Positions 40,037-49,427 of a DNA stretch of 64,000 nucleotides are shown here, piece after piece; the stretch's first letter is position 1; each line of letters starts with the position of its first letter. The notes beneath the pieces were generated by a model. That model was not told the DNA's origin. It was given only the letters and a program-made list of their open reading frames with translations, and ran no database searches. Origin of the DNA: Hominimerdicola alba 8 (GTDB lineage Bacteria; Bacillota; Clostridia; Oscillospirales; Ruminococcaceae). The stretch lies in the NCBI RefSeq assembly GCF_000178155.2, contig NZ_ADKM02000080.1:1-64000 (forward strand). The letters are read 5' to 3'. The position numbers and the translations under genes are program-made.

Positions 40037-41233
40037 ATGAAAAGTCTGGCAATAAAAAATCTTAAGGGCAGACCTGTGCGCACCGCTGTGCTGATGGTGC
40101 TTGCGGCACTGCTGAGTTTCACGGCGCTGGGCGGCACACTGGTGGTCGCAAGTCTTGGCAAGGGTCTTGATTCACTGAAAGCGCGGCTTGGTGCAGATGT
40201 GATGGTCGTGCCGAGAGAAGCCACCATGAAAAAGAAGTTCGAGGATATCGTATTGCAGGGAAGCACAGGCTATTTTTATATGAGTTCTGCACTTGCCGAT
40301 GAAGTGATACAGCGTGAGGGCGTTGGGCAGGTGTCGCCGCAGTTTTTTCTGGCTTCAACAGGTTCAAGCTGTTGTTCGATACCTGTACAGATAATCGGAT
40401 TTGACCCCGATACCGACTTCACTGTAAGTCCCTGGATAAAGCGTACTTACGGCGGTGAACTGGGCAAATACGACATCGTGGCAGGCAGTGACCTAAATGC
40501 TTTTGTGGGCGATAAGCTGAGTTTCTACGGCGTTGAATGCACCGTTGCCGCAAAGCTGGAAAAGACAGGCACTACCTACGATACAACGGTCTTCACCAAT
40601 AAGGATACCATAACTGCGCTGATACAGTCGTCACTGGACAAGGGCATGAACGATTTCAACGACACTGACCCTGAACATTCTGTTTCCTGCCTGATGATAA
40701 ATGCGGCTGATGGCACTTCACCCGAAGAACTGGTAAACGACATAAATATCCACTGCAAAAAGGTCAGGGCTTTTAGGTCGGGCGACATGATAAGCGGTAT
40801 CGCCGGAAGCCTTAGCGGTGTTTCGCAGATGATACGACTGCTTATCGCGGCGGTATGGGTGCTGGGCATAGTGATACTTCTGCTGGCATTCACCATGAGC
40901 GTAAACGAGCGCAAAAAGGAGTTCGCGGTACTTCGGGTAATGGGTGCATCGCGGGCAAAGCTGGCGGGGCTGGTGCTTAAAGAAGCACTCTGCACCTGTC
41001 TGGGCGGCAGTCTTATAGGCGCTGTTGTCGGACTGCTGGTGCTTCTGCCTTTCAACGGCGTTATCGAAAAGACACTTGCTCTGCCGTTTCTTCTGCCGAA
41101 TGCGGGAAGCATAACGGGCTTTGCCATAGCAGCTGTTGCCCTTTCGGTAATATCGGGTGCAGCGGCGGCGGCAGTCAGTGCATGGCGGGTCAGCCGCATC
41201 GACACGGGGCTTATTCTTAGGGGGGACAACTGA
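40037..41233 (+). CDS. FtsX-like permease of the DUF4418 cluster
   Basis: A 398-residue permease with N-terminal helix (VLMVLAALLSFTALGGTLVV), an extracellular MacB core that includes SADEVIQREGVGQVSPQFFL-like sequence, and three C-terminal helices around KEFAVLRVMGASRAKLAGL. It shares GADVMVVPREAT with the YGANITVVPKE type of the P19-operon permeases, so these belong to one subfamily. The ATPase gene starts at its last base. Confidence 0.9.
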   Translation: MKSLAIKNLKGRPVRTAVLMVLAALLSFTALGGTLVVASLGKGLDSLKARLGADVMVVPREATMKKKFEDIVLQGSTGYFYMSSALADEVIQREGVGQVSPQFFLASTGSSCCSIPVQIIGFDPDTDFTVSPWIKRTYGGELGKYDIVAGSDLNAFVGDKLSFYGVECTVAAKLEKTGTTYDTTVFTNKDTITALIQSSLDKGMNDFNDTDPEHSVSCLMINAADGTSPEELVNDINIHCKKVRAFRSGDMISGIAGSLSGVSQMIRLLIAAVWVLGIVILLLAFTMSVNERKKEFAVLRVMGASRAKLAGLVLKEALCTCLGGSLIGAVVGLLVLLPFNGVIEKTLALPFLLPNAGSITGFAIAAVALSVISGAAAAAVSAWRVSRIDTGLILRGDN

Positions 41234-41904
41234 TGGAACTGATAGCTGAAAAAGTCACGCGGGAATTTGTTCGCCCAAGCGGTAAGACCAACCGCTTTTT
41301 CGCGGTAAAGGAAACTGACTTCGCGCTTCAGTCGGGCAGGCTGACGGTGCTGATGGGGCGTTCGGGAAGCGGCAAGACCACTCTGCTGAACATGCTTTCG
41401 GGTCTGCTGATGCCGTCATCGGGCAGGATAACTGCTGACGGCAAAGACCTCTACGCCATGCCCGATAAAGAACTTTCGCGGTTCAGGTGTGAGCATTTCG
41501 GCGTTATACCGCAGGGGCAGACTGCTATTCACAGCCTGACTGTCACTGAGAATATCCTTTTGCCGTTTGCACTTTACGGTGATGCCCCAGATGAAGCCCG
41601 CGCCCGTCAGCTAATGGAACGGCTGGATATTGCTGACCTTGCAAACGCCCGTCCCGCCGAACTTTCGGGCGGGGAACTCAGGCGAGTGGCGATAGCAAGG
41701 GCGCTGGTGCGCAAGCCCTCGCTGATATTTGCCGATGAACCAACAGGCGACCTCGATGACGAGAACACCGCAGAAGTGTTCCGCTTTCTGAAAGAGTGCG
41801 CATCTGAGGGCGCGACGGTGCTGGTAGTCACCCACGAGAACGATGCTAAGGGCTACGCCGACATAATGCTCAAAATGTCGGCAGGCGTGCTTACACAGGA
41901 ATAA
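41233..41904 (+). CDS. ABC transporter ATP-binding protein of the DUF4418 cluster
   Basis: A 223-residue ATPase: Walker A GRSGSGKTT, Q-loop region VIPQGQTAIHSL, signature LSGGELRRVAIARAL, Walker B IFADEPTGDLD and VVTHEND. It overlaps the permease stop (TGATGG) and ends just before a strong terminator. Confidence 0.92.
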   Translation: MELIAEKVTREFVRPSGKTNRFFAVKETDFALQSGRLTVLMGRSGSGKTTLLNMLSGLLMPSSGRITADGKDLYAMPDKELSRFRCEHFGVIPQGQTAIHSLTVTENILLPFALYGDAPDEARARQLMERLDIADLANARPAELSGGELRRVAIARALVRKPSLIFADEPTGDLDDENTAEVFRFLKECASEGATVLVVTHENDAKGYADIMLKMSAGVLTQE

Positions 41905-41908
41905 AAAT

Positions 41909-41947
41909 ACGGCGCTGAAACTGTCAGAGTTCAGCGCCGTTATTTTT
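41909..41947 (+). terminator. Terminator of the redox/exporter genes
   Basis: ACGGCGCTGAA (41909-41919) pairs perfectly with TTCAGCGCCGT (41930-41940), followed by UAUUUUUU. Confidence 0.9.
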
Positions 41948-41951
41948 TATT

Positions 41952-42107
41952 ATGGCTATCCCTTTAGCACACCAGCTGAAAATGCTGTAAACAAAAGGAT
42001 AATTGAGCACCCCATATCTTTCCCCCGCCTGCGGCGGGGGAAAGAATACCGTCAGCTATTGTTGCCCCATCACAAGGCTGTTTAGTGCAGTGTGTCAGCG
42101 GGATGAT
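41952..42107. mobile_element. MITE family 2, copy 5 (about 156 bp)
   Basis: ATGGCTATCCCTTTAGCACA to GCGGGATGATC, flanked on both sides by TTATTTTTTATT (12 bp). It carries the same CTTTCCCCCGCC/GGCGGGGGAAAG hairpin as copy 4, but the following segment differs. It lies between converging genes, directly after a terminator. Confidence 0.78.
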
Positions 42108-42115
42108 CTTATTTT

Positions 42116-43129
42116 TTATTTGAATGCTTTTTTCATGCCCTCGACTGCTTCTATGACCCTGTCGCACCATGCGTCAAATTCGGGGTCATCATGCTGATAT
42201 TCGGGGTGTGCCAGCACGTATTCGACAGTGCGGCGTATACCCTCGCGGGCGGTGACGGTACATTTGAAGTCAGGCACGAGCGCCTTGACTTTTGAGTTGT
42301 CGAACACGACCGAGTTCGACTTGTCACCGATAAGACTGCCCACAAAATCGTAGCCGCTCATATCGGCAAGCGTCTGCGATGCAACGTGGTACGCTTTCAG
42401 CTGAACGCCCAGCGCCTCAGCGATATAGCCGTATATCTCGTTCCAGCTGACGCTTTCATCACTTGTTATGTGGAAGACCTCACCTATCGCTTTTGGGTTG
42501 CCGACCAGACCCGCATAAGCCTTAGCAAAGTCGCTGTTGTGGGTTATCGTCCACAGGGAAGTGCCGTCACCGTGTATTATGACGGGCTTGCCCTCTTTTA
42601 TGCGCTTGACCACCTGCCAGCTCCCGCCGTCACCGTGTACCCCCAGCGGAACGCTTCGCTCGTCATAAGTGTGGCTGGGTCTGACTATCGTTACAGGGAA
42701 GCCCTTGTCCCTGTACAGACCCATCAGGTATTCTTCGCAGGCTTTCTTGTTGCGCGAGTACTCCCAGTAAGGGTTCTCCAGCGGCGTTTCCTCAGTTATC
42801 ACATAGCCTTTCGGGGGCTTTTGGTAGGCTGATGCCGAACTGATGTAGATGAACTGCTTTGTCCTGCCGCCGAAAAGCCGATAGTCGCGTTCAAGCTGTT
42901 GTGGCACAAATCCGATGAACTCACCCACGCAGTCAAATTCAAGCCCGTCCAGCAGTTTTGCGGTCTTTTCCTCGTCGTTTATGTCGGTGGTGATGTACTT
43001 TATGTTCCCCGAAAGACCCTCGTTGCGCGAACCCCTGTTGAGCAGATAAAGTTCGTGACCCTCTTCGGCAAGGCGCTTTGTTATCGCCATGCTGATAGTG
43101 CCTGTGCCGCCGATAAACAGTATTTTCAT
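42116..43129 (-). CDS. NAD-dependent epimerase/dehydratase family protein
   Basis: A 337-residue extended short-chain dehydrogenase: glycine-rich motif FIGGTGTISMAITKRLAEEG, ISSASAYQKPP and the catalytic YSRNK (Tyr-x3-Lys). It is closest in outline to the NAD-dependent epimerases that act on free or nucleotide-linked sugars; the substrate is unknown. It starts 12 bases after the iron alcohol dehydrogenase and is cotranscribed with it. Confidence 0.88.
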   Translation of the reverse strand: MKILFIGGTGTISMAITKRLAEEGHELYLLNRGSRNEGLSGNIKYITTDINDEEKTAKLLDGLEFDCVGEFIGFVPQQLERDYRLFGGRTKQFIYISSASAYQKPPKGYVITEETPLENPYWEYSRNKKACEEYLMGLYRDKGFPVTIVRPSHTYDERSVPLGVHGDGGSWQVVKRIKEGKPVIIHGDGTSLWTITHNSDFAKAYAGLVGNPKAIGEVFHITSDESVSWNEIYGYIAEALGVQLKAYHVASQTLADMSGYDFVGSLIGDKSNSVVFDNSKVKALVPDFKCTVTAREGIRRTVEYVLAHPEYQHDDPEFDAWCDRVIEAVEGMKKAFK

Positions 43130-43141
43130 GGCGTTTCCTCC

Positions 43142-44320
43142 TTAAAGTTCAGCCTTGACAGCTATGCGGTATATCTCGGCAGCATCTTCAGATGACAGGT
43201 GAACGAAACCGCCTGTCCTGCCGTCGTCAACGCCCAGCTTTTCCACCAGTACGGGGATATCCTCTTCCTTAGCGCCCAGTTCAGCGAAGTTTATCGGCAT
43301 GCCGATGCTGTGCAGGAAAGTCCTGAAACGGCGGATACCCTCGCGGGCAGTCTTTTCGGGGTCAGTGAAATCCATATCCACCCCGAACACCCTTGTCGCC
43401 ATCTGACAGAAGCGCATTACATCGTGCTTGCAGACAAACTCCATCCACGCGGGCATTATCACAGCCAGTCCTGCACCGTGAGCGCAGTCATAAAGACCCG
43501 AAAGTTCGTGTTCCAGCCCGTGACTGTTCCAGTCCTGTTCTCTGCCAACGCCGACTATATTGTTGTGTGCCACCATGCCTGCCCACATTATATTTGCGCG
43601 TGCATCATAGTTTTTGGGGTCAGCGATGACGCGGGGAGTTTCCCTCAGCATGGTCATCAGCACCGCTTCGCAAAGGCGGTCGGTTATCTCGACTTCCTTT
43701 GTGTTGGTGAAGTATCTCTCAAAAACGTGCGCCATTATGTCGGTAGCACCGCAGGCTGTCTGGTATGCGGGCAGTGTCATCGTAAGTTCGGGGTCAAGCA
43801 CCGAAAATCTCGGTCTGAGTGCATCTGAGCCTGTCGCCCTTTTCAGCATACCCTCTTCTTTAGTGATGACCGAGTCGCCCGAACCCTCACTGCCTGCCGC
43901 AGATATGGTAACTACTACGCCGACAGGGAGCGCTTTCACGACTTTCTTGCCGCAGTAAAAGTCCCAGAAATCACCCTCATAAACAACGCCTGCCGCAATG
44001 CCTTTAGCCGAGTCGATGACCGAGCCGCCGCCCACAGCAAGGATAAAGTCGATGCCCTCGCGCCTGCAAAGTTCGATGCCCTCATACACCAGCGTGTCAC
44101 GGGGATTTGGCTTTACGCCGCCAAGTTCAAAGTAAGCCACGCCCTCTTCTTCCAGTGACTTTTTCACCTTGTCCAGCAGACCGCTTTTAACTGCTGAGCC
44201 GCCGCCGAAATGTATCAGCACCCTGCTTCCGCCGTATTTCTTGACATACCTGCCTGTTTCGCATTCACGACCCCTGCCGAAAACGAACTCGGTAGGGCTG
44301 TAAAAGTTAAAATCATTCAT
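43142..44320 (-). CDS. Iron-containing alcohol dehydrogenase (butanol dehydrogenase type)
   Basis: A 392-residue group III alcohol dehydrogenase. GGGSVIDSAKGIAAG binds the cofactor; metal ligands are in TDIMAHVFERYF and HGLEHELSGLYDCAHGAGLA. It starts FNFYSPTEFVFG, the usual N-terminus of NADPH-dependent butanol dehydrogenases, suggesting an aldehyde-reducing role. AAAGGAG precedes the ATG. 44321-44530 upstream and beyond shows no gene. Confidence 0.93.
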   Translation of the reverse strand: MNDFNFYSPTEFVFGRGRECETGRYVKKYGGSRVLIHFGGGSAVKSGLLDKVKKSLEEEGVAYFELGGVKPNPRDTLVYEGIELCRREGIDFILAVGGGSVIDSAKGIAAGVVYEGDFWDFYCGKKVVKALPVGVVVTISAAGSEGSGDSVITKEEGMLKRATGSDALRPRFSVLDPELTMTLPAYQTACGATDIMAHVFERYFTNTKEVEITDRLCEAVLMTMLRETPRVIADPKNYDARANIMWAGMVAHNNIVGVGREQDWNSHGLEHELSGLYDCAHGAGLAVIMPAWMEFVCKHDVMRFCQMATRVFGVDMDFTDPEKTAREGIRRFRTFLHSIGMPINFAELGAKEEDIPVLVEKLGVDDGRTGGFVHLSSEDAAEIYRIAVKAEL

Positions 44321-44530
44321 TTTTATAACTCCTTTCAGTATGGGAAATGTTAAACACCTTATAGAAAATATCAGCCTGTCGGTGAACTTGTTTATCGCTT
44401 ATAAAATGCCTGTTTCCGCATTTATCTCAAAGCCTGACGACCGCCGTATTTTAGATGATTATAACACACACTTTCGGAAAAGTCAAGTACAAAAGCAAAC
44501 ATATATTTAGCAGATAACAGCATTATGCAA

Positions 44531-44559
44531 AAAGACCCGCTCTGTCGGAACGGGTCTTT
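44531..44559 (-). terminator. Terminator of the C11/LRR protein gene
   Basis: AAAGACCCG (44531-44539) pairs with CGGGTCTTT (44551-44559), 11 bases past the leftward stop and with U-rich sequence after it. Confidence 0.82.
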
Positions 44560-44569
44560 GATATAGCTT

Positions 44570-47500
44570 TTATTTCTCAGCAAAAACAGTTATCTCGGTC
44601 GAACCGTCGATACTTGTCAGCTTTTTGCCGTCGGTCTTGAAGTAGCTGTTCTTAGAGTCAACGACCAGCTTCTTTACCTTGTATCCTGTGAACGCATAGC
44701 CGCGTACACGCTTGACGTTTGCACCTATCTTCAGCTCAGGCAGTTCAACGGTCGCCTTGTGGAGAAGTCCCGCGCCGAATGCGCTTGTGCCGATATATTC
44801 CAGAGCGTCAGGCAGTGTCAGTTCGCTGAAACCGATGCAGTCCCGGAATGCGAAATCGCCTATCTTCTTGACAGACTTTGCAAAGGTTATCTTAGTCAGA
44901 CCCTTGCCCTCATCATCTAATCCAAGACCAAGACCCGGATCAAAGCTGCCCACGAAAGCGTAAGCGCCTATTTCCTCAACGCCGTCGGGTATTGTGAACT
45001 CAGTTCTGCTCTGACCTGTGAATGCTATCAGCTTCTTCATGTCAGCGGTATACAGAACGTTGTCCTTAGCGGTGTATACCTTGTTATCCTTTGAAACTGT
45101 CAGCTTGTCGAGTTTTGCGCAGTTGGAGAATGCCGCAGGGTCGATGACAGTCACGCTTGCAGGTATCTCTATCTCCTTTATCGCTGTTGAACTGAATGCG
45201 AAACTGCCGATGCTCTCCAGCTTTTCAGGCAGAACTACGGTTTCCAGTGCTGAAGCGTAGCTGAACATGTTTTCGGGGATAAATCTGAGGTTCTTTGGAA
45301 GTGTGACCTTAGTCAGTCTGCGCTGTCCCTGATTTGAGAGCCTGCCCATAGTTTCAACGCTGTCGGGGAAGATCAGTTCAGTCGGGTCGGAATCGTCAAA
45401 TGCGTTGGTGCGTACTACAGTCACAGCCTTGCCGCCGACTTTTGCAGGTACTTCGATCTTGCCGTCTTTATCCTTATTCTTGCTCTCATACTTCACCAGT
45501 TCGGCATGGTCGCCTACTATCGCGAATTTCAGTACGCCGTTATCGGTCTTTTCTTCGGTCAGCTTGTCGAGTGTGCTGTCCTTGAACTCGAAAGAGCCGA
45601 TATTTGAGCAGTACTCCTTGCCGTCAAGGGTGAATATGCTCATCTGTACCGCATATTCTGCGGGCATCTCGGAGAAGTGGAAAGCCTTGACATCAAAACT
45701 CTCGCCAACCGCCATGAACTCGCCGCCGTAAACAGTAGCTTCAAGTTCGCTGTAGTGCTTGCGAGGTGTCTTTTCATTGGGTTCAAATCCGCTGAACGGG
45801 CTGGAGAAACTCATCCACTCGCTCAGGTCTATCTCGTCCTTAGAAGCCACAGGCAGACCGCCCGAAGTGGTGTTGTTGCTTGTAAGACCTGTGATGGAAG
45901 CAGTGCCCTTGCTGTCAACACTGCTCTCTATCACGACATTCATTCTTTCGTCAGAAAGTTCCTGATCTGCGCAGAGCACACCTGCTGAACGGTAATTGCC
46001 GTTACCCATGAACTTTGTCAGACAGCTTATGGGTTCAGCCTGCTTGTCGGAAACTACGCCGATGCTCACGGGGTCGAGATCCATCTTGACTATGCCGTTC
46101 TTGTCCACCTCAGCGGGAACATAGAGCAGTCTTGGCGCCCATGCCTTTTCCTTGCCCTCAAAGCCGACATTTGTCAGGATAGTGAAGTAAACGCCGCGCA
46201 TTTCCTTCATCTGTTCGTCGGTCAGCTGTGCGTAAGCATAGCCGTCGTCCTTGTACTTCTTGTTTGAGGATTTGCCGCCTTTTGGTACGACCTCGATATC
46301 CAGTTCATCATAAATGCTCTTTTCGGTCGGCTTGCTGCTGTCGGGCTTGCTTGAATCATCAGCCTTAGAACTGCTGTCTTCCTTTTTGCTTGAAGACTCA
46401 GCCTTAGAACTGCTCTCTTCCTTCTTGCTCGAAGACTCAGCCTTAGAACTGCTCTCTTCCTTTTTGCTCGAAGACTCAGCCTTAGAACTGCTCTCTTCCT
46501 TCTTGCTCGAAGACTCAGCCTTAGAACTGCTCTCTTCCTTCTTGCTTGAAGACTCAGCCTTAGAACTGTTCTCTTCTTTTTTGCTTGAAGATTCAGCCTT
46601 AGAACTGCTCTCCTCAGGCTTGCTTGAAGAACTGTCGGGCTTGCTACCGCCCTCAGCGGGATAGAGTGCTTCCATCAGCGCTTTATAATCGTTGTCGATA
46701 GGGTCGGTGGTTATAAGGTCATAGCCGCCTATACTGTATAGTATCTTGGAAGCATTATAATCAGCCGCGCTGTTAGTCAGCGGAAAGTATACAGAAAGAC
46801 CGCAGGTGCCCTTAATGGTAGTCGAACCCTCGACCAGCATATCTCCCAGCGCCGACTTCAGCTTCTTTGTTTCGCCCGAATATGCGCCCGAAAGTGAGTC
46901 TGCCATAGTTGCGAGGTCGGCAAGGTCGTAGCCGCTGTAGCTGTATGCGCCGTCAAGGAACTTCTTGTAGTTTGCAGCATCGCCATTATCTATCTCAGCT
47001 TTCATAGCCTTGCACACGCCGCCCATAGCCGATTTAACGCTGTCGGTCTTTGAAAGGTCGAACACGCCCAGTGTTGCAGACTTTATATAAGGGCTTATGC
47101 TTGGGTCGGAGAGGAAATCGAAGTAAGTCTTGACTATGCTGCTGCCGATATCCTTAGCCTTGCTGGTGCCCTTGACACCGCCGAGAAACTCATAGTTCCA
47201 GCCGCAGCCGGGTTCCGTGTCAGCCGAAGCCACAAGATAATCTGCGTATGGCTGACACATGTCAGCTATCTCCAGCGATGACATCAGGCAGGCATCAAAG
47301 CCGATGAATGCCAGCTTCTTGCTCTTGAACGGGCTTGCTTCAAGCGCCTTTTTCATTTCAGACATAGTCAGCGAGTCACCGCCGCCTGTCTTTGCATCGG
47401 TATTGAGTTCGTCACTGCCGTAGCCTATTACAGGTCCGCCGCCGTGATCCCAGCAGATCAGCGCGTAGTCATCAGCGGGGTACTTTTCGGGAACATCTTT

Positions 47501-48214
47501 GAGGAATGCGCTGAAAGTATCCGATTCGCCCATGTTCTTCCTGTCAGTTTCGTAGATGTTTATACCTTTCTTGCCGTCAGCAGTCAGGTCAGCGCCGTTA
47601 GTCTTATATTCGATATAAGCGTTCTTGCCTGTAGGGAAGCCGTTTAGCCACCATGTTTTTGCGCCGCCGCAGTACAGCACCAGGTTTACGTCCTTGTCAT
47701 CGAGTCCGCTTTTTATCATTTCGAGGATATCCTGTGTGCCCGCCATGCTGTTCTGTTTGCTTTCAAGGTCAGAACCGACCATGTATACCATCAGGGTCAG
47801 CTTCTTCTTGTCCTCAGCCTTTTTGTCAGACCATTTTCTCGCCTTGACTTCTGCCGAAGCGCTTACGCGGGAATTTTCGCTGTTTTTGCTGTTAGCCGAA
47901 GACCTTGAGATATCTTTGAGCGATACCAGCTTCATGTTGTCTACCATGCCGTCCTGACCGCCTGTCAGTTCAATGAACTGTGCAGTGGTGGTTTCATCAT
48001 CGGTGACATCATCATCAGAAGATGTGGTATCTTCATCGGCAGGTTTTTCCTCCGCGCTGTCGTCAGACTTTTCCTCTTTGGCAGTCGTGGTGTTTGCAGT
48101 ACTGCTGTCCGCTTCGGAAGTCTTGTCGTCAGCAGGCTTTTCACCGCATCCTGCCATCATCGATGCTGTCAGCATAAGTGCTGTCAGCGCACTGATAATT
48201 TTCTTTGTTTTCAT
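44570..48214 (-). CDS. Clostripain (C11) peptidase lipoprotein with Ser/Lys repeat linker and LRR domain
   Basis: A 1214-residue lipoprotein (lipobox MMAGC). After an acidic linker, residues about 140-500 form a C11 peptidase with TLMVYMVGSDLES, the catalytic His in ICWDHGGGP and Cys in FIGFDACLMSSLEIADM. A linker of seven ESSSK(A/K)E-type repeats follows (about 525-640). A beta-rich middle domain leads to BspA-type leucine-rich repeats (about 940-1200: LPKNLRFIPENMFSYASALE, VEEIGAYAFVG). Such proteins process or bind other surface proteins. The Ser repeats may be glycosylated and keep the LRR away from the cell wall. Confidence 0.9.
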   Translation of the reverse strand: MKTKKIISALTALMLTASMMAGCGEKPADDKTSEADSSTANTTTAKEEKSDDSAEEKPADEDTTSSDDDVTDDETTTAQFIELTGGQDGMVDNMKLVSLKDISRSSANSKNSENSRVSASAEVKARKWSDKKAEDKKKLTLMVYMVGSDLESKQNSMAGTQDILEMIKSGLDDKDVNLVLYCGGAKTWWLNGFPTGKNAYIEYKTNGADLTADGKKGINIYETDRKNMGESDTFSAFLKDVPEKYPADDYALICWDHGGGPVIGYGSDELNTDAKTGGGDSLTMSEMKKALEASPFKSKKLAFIGFDACLMSSLEIADMCQPYADYLVASADTEPGCGWNYEFLGGVKGTSKAKDIGSSIVKTYFDFLSDPSISPYIKSATLGVFDLSKTDSVKSAMGGVCKAMKAEIDNGDAANYKKFLDGAYSYSGYDLADLATMADSLSGAYSGETKKLKSALGDMLVEGSTTIKGTCGLSVYFPLTNSAADYNASKILYSIGGYDLITTDPIDNDYKALMEALYPAEGGSKPDSSSSKPEESSSKAESSSKKEENSSKAESSSKKEESSSKAESSSKKEESSSKAESSSKKEESSSKAESSSKKEESSSKAESSSKKEDSSSKADDSSKPDSSKPTEKSIYDELDIEVVPKGGKSSNKKYKDDGYAYAQLTDEQMKEMRGVYFTILTNVGFEGKEKAWAPRLLYVPAEVDKNGIVKMDLDPVSIGVVSDKQAEPISCLTKFMGNGNYRSAGVLCADQELSDERMNVVIESSVDSKGTASITGLTSNNTTSGGLPVASKDEIDLSEWMSFSSPFSGFEPNEKTPRKHYSELEATVYGGEFMAVGESFDVKAFHFSEMPAEYAVQMSIFTLDGKEYCSNIGSFEFKDSTLDKLTEEKTDNGVLKFAIVGDHAELVKYESKNKDKDGKIEVPAKVGGKAVTVVRTNAFDDSDPTELIFPDSVETMGRLSNQGQRRLTKVTLPKNLRFIPENMFSYASALETVVLPEKLESIGSFAFSSTAIKEIEIPASVTVIDPAAFSNCAKLDKLTVSKDNKVYTAKDNVLYTADMKKLIAFTGQSRTEFTIPDGVEEIGAYAFVGSFDPGLGLGLDDEGKGLTKITFAKSVKKIGDFAFRDCIGFSELTLPDALEYIGTSAFGAGLLHKATVELPELKIGANVKRVRGYAFTGYKVKKLVVDSKNSYFKTDGKKLTSIDGSTEITVFAEK

Positions 48215-48366
48215 TTTGCTCCTCCATGTTTGATTTGTGTAAAGATAAAATTAATTTACCGATTAATATTTTACCACATCATGAAGTATTTGTAAAGGTG
48301 TAAACTGACGCATTTTACCACCATTATACTGAGATTATTAAGCACTTTGATAAATTAAAAAACGAA

Positions 48367-48390
48367 AGCGCCCCCTGATATGGGAGCGCT
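48367..48390 (-). terminator. Terminator of the C39-like gene
   Basis: AGCGCCCCC (48367-48375) pairs with GGGAGCGCT (48382-48390) with one mismatch, and the minus strand continues into UUUCGUUUUUU. 48215-48366 contains no gene. Confidence 0.75.
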
Positions 48391-48425
48391 GTGAAAGCTG
48401 TGTGAAAGTTTGATATTGCGGCGTT

Positions 48426-49427
48426 TCAGTGCAGTATTATCATTCCTTTCCTGTCACTGTCCACCAGTCCCGCAGATGTGCAGAGAGTGTCTGCGCTCAC
48501 CGCTGTCAGGCTTCTGCCGTTCTGCCCGTAGAAGGGGTCACAGCAGTAGAATATATTACCATATTCATCATCGGTATCATATCCGCAGACCAGCACGTAC
48601 TGCGTATTTGTGGTGATGCCGTAGTAGTCGCTGTAGTCGTAATCAGCCACGCCCTCATAGTACCTCACAGCCAGCATGACCCTTTTGCCGCTGTCTATCT
48701 GAGCCCTCAGCATTTCTTCGCTGACATCTTCCACCCTTTCAGCCACAAGGTCGCCGCCCGAATAGTCGTTTATCAGCTTGACGGGGTCATTCACAGCATC
48801 AAGGACTTCTTCCGCGCTGATAAGGTCAGCCTTGTCCCACTGACGAAGTTTCTGGCTGTTGACCAGTGCCGCCGCCGTTATGGGAGCGCTCTCCTTGCTT
48901 GAACAGGGGTAGGTGCCGCTGTACTCATCTTTCATAAGACAGTCACCTGCTGACGGCAGAATGGTCGCAGTCAGCACCTCAGTCAGGTCGTCTGCGGGTA
49001 TATAGCCTGTCTGTGAAAGGTAGGATACTTCTATCTGCTTGTCCATGCCGAATTCCGAGATATCCAGCGCATCGTAAGATGTAAACAGTTCGCCTTCGGT
49101 AGCCGCCCCGATGTATCCGCCGTCCTTGTCAGTGACACCTGTGTCGGTGCTTACGCGGTAAAGATGCCCCTGCGGTATCTCTAAAGGCTCTTCTTCGACA
49201 GGAACTTCCGTCTGTGGGGGAGGGGACTGCGTTTGTTTCTGTGCGGCAGGCGCAGACTGTGTATTTTGTTTTGTATCATCTTTTTTGCGTGTCTTTGGTG
49301 CTATGCCGTAAAAGATAACGCCTATCAGTATCACCGCACCGAGAATTATGCCCAGCGCAAATCTGGAAGCCTTAGCGATGTCGTTGCGGTTGTCGTTCAT
49401 TATTTTTTTCAGTTCGTTCTTCATCAT
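48426..49427 (-). CDS. Membrane-anchored C39-like domain protein, probably inactive
   Basis: A 333-residue protein with a cytosolic N-terminus, one membrane helix (about 24-42), a Gln/Pro/Glu linker and an extracellular C39-like papain fold (about 155-333). At the usual GCESVSA motif the sequence reads SKESAPITAAAL, with Lys 178 in place of the Cys, and at HYVVVVGYD it reads TQYVLVCGYD, with Gln 276 in place of His. Loss of both catalytic residues suggests a binding module. Its start overlaps the stop of the upstream lipoprotein gene (ATGA). Confidence 0.7.
   Translation of the reverse strand: MMKNELKKIMNDNRNDIAKASRFALGIILGAVILIGVIFYGIAPKTRKKDDTKQNTQSAPAAQKQTQSPPPQTEVPVEEEPLEIPQGHLYRVSTDTGVTDKDGGYIGAATEGELFTSYDALDISEFGMDKQIEVSYLSQTGYIPADDLTEVLTATILPSAGDCLMKDEYSGTYPCSSKESAPITAAALVNSQKLRQWDKADLISAEEVLDAVNDPVKLINDYSGGDLVAERVEDVSEEMLRAQIDSGKRVMLAVRYYEGVADYDYSDYYGITTNTQYVLVCGYDTDDEYGNIFYCCDPFYGQNGRSLTAVSADTLCTSAGLVDSDRKGMIILH

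Noticed and set aside
46370-46610. Possible CRISPR array
   Set aside because: The repeats are contiguous, in coding phase and have no spacers; they encode the protein linker.
46314-46664. Rightward ORF of LLSSFLLEDSALE repeats
   Set aside because: It is the antisense of the Ser/Lys/Glu repeats of the C11 peptidase protein.
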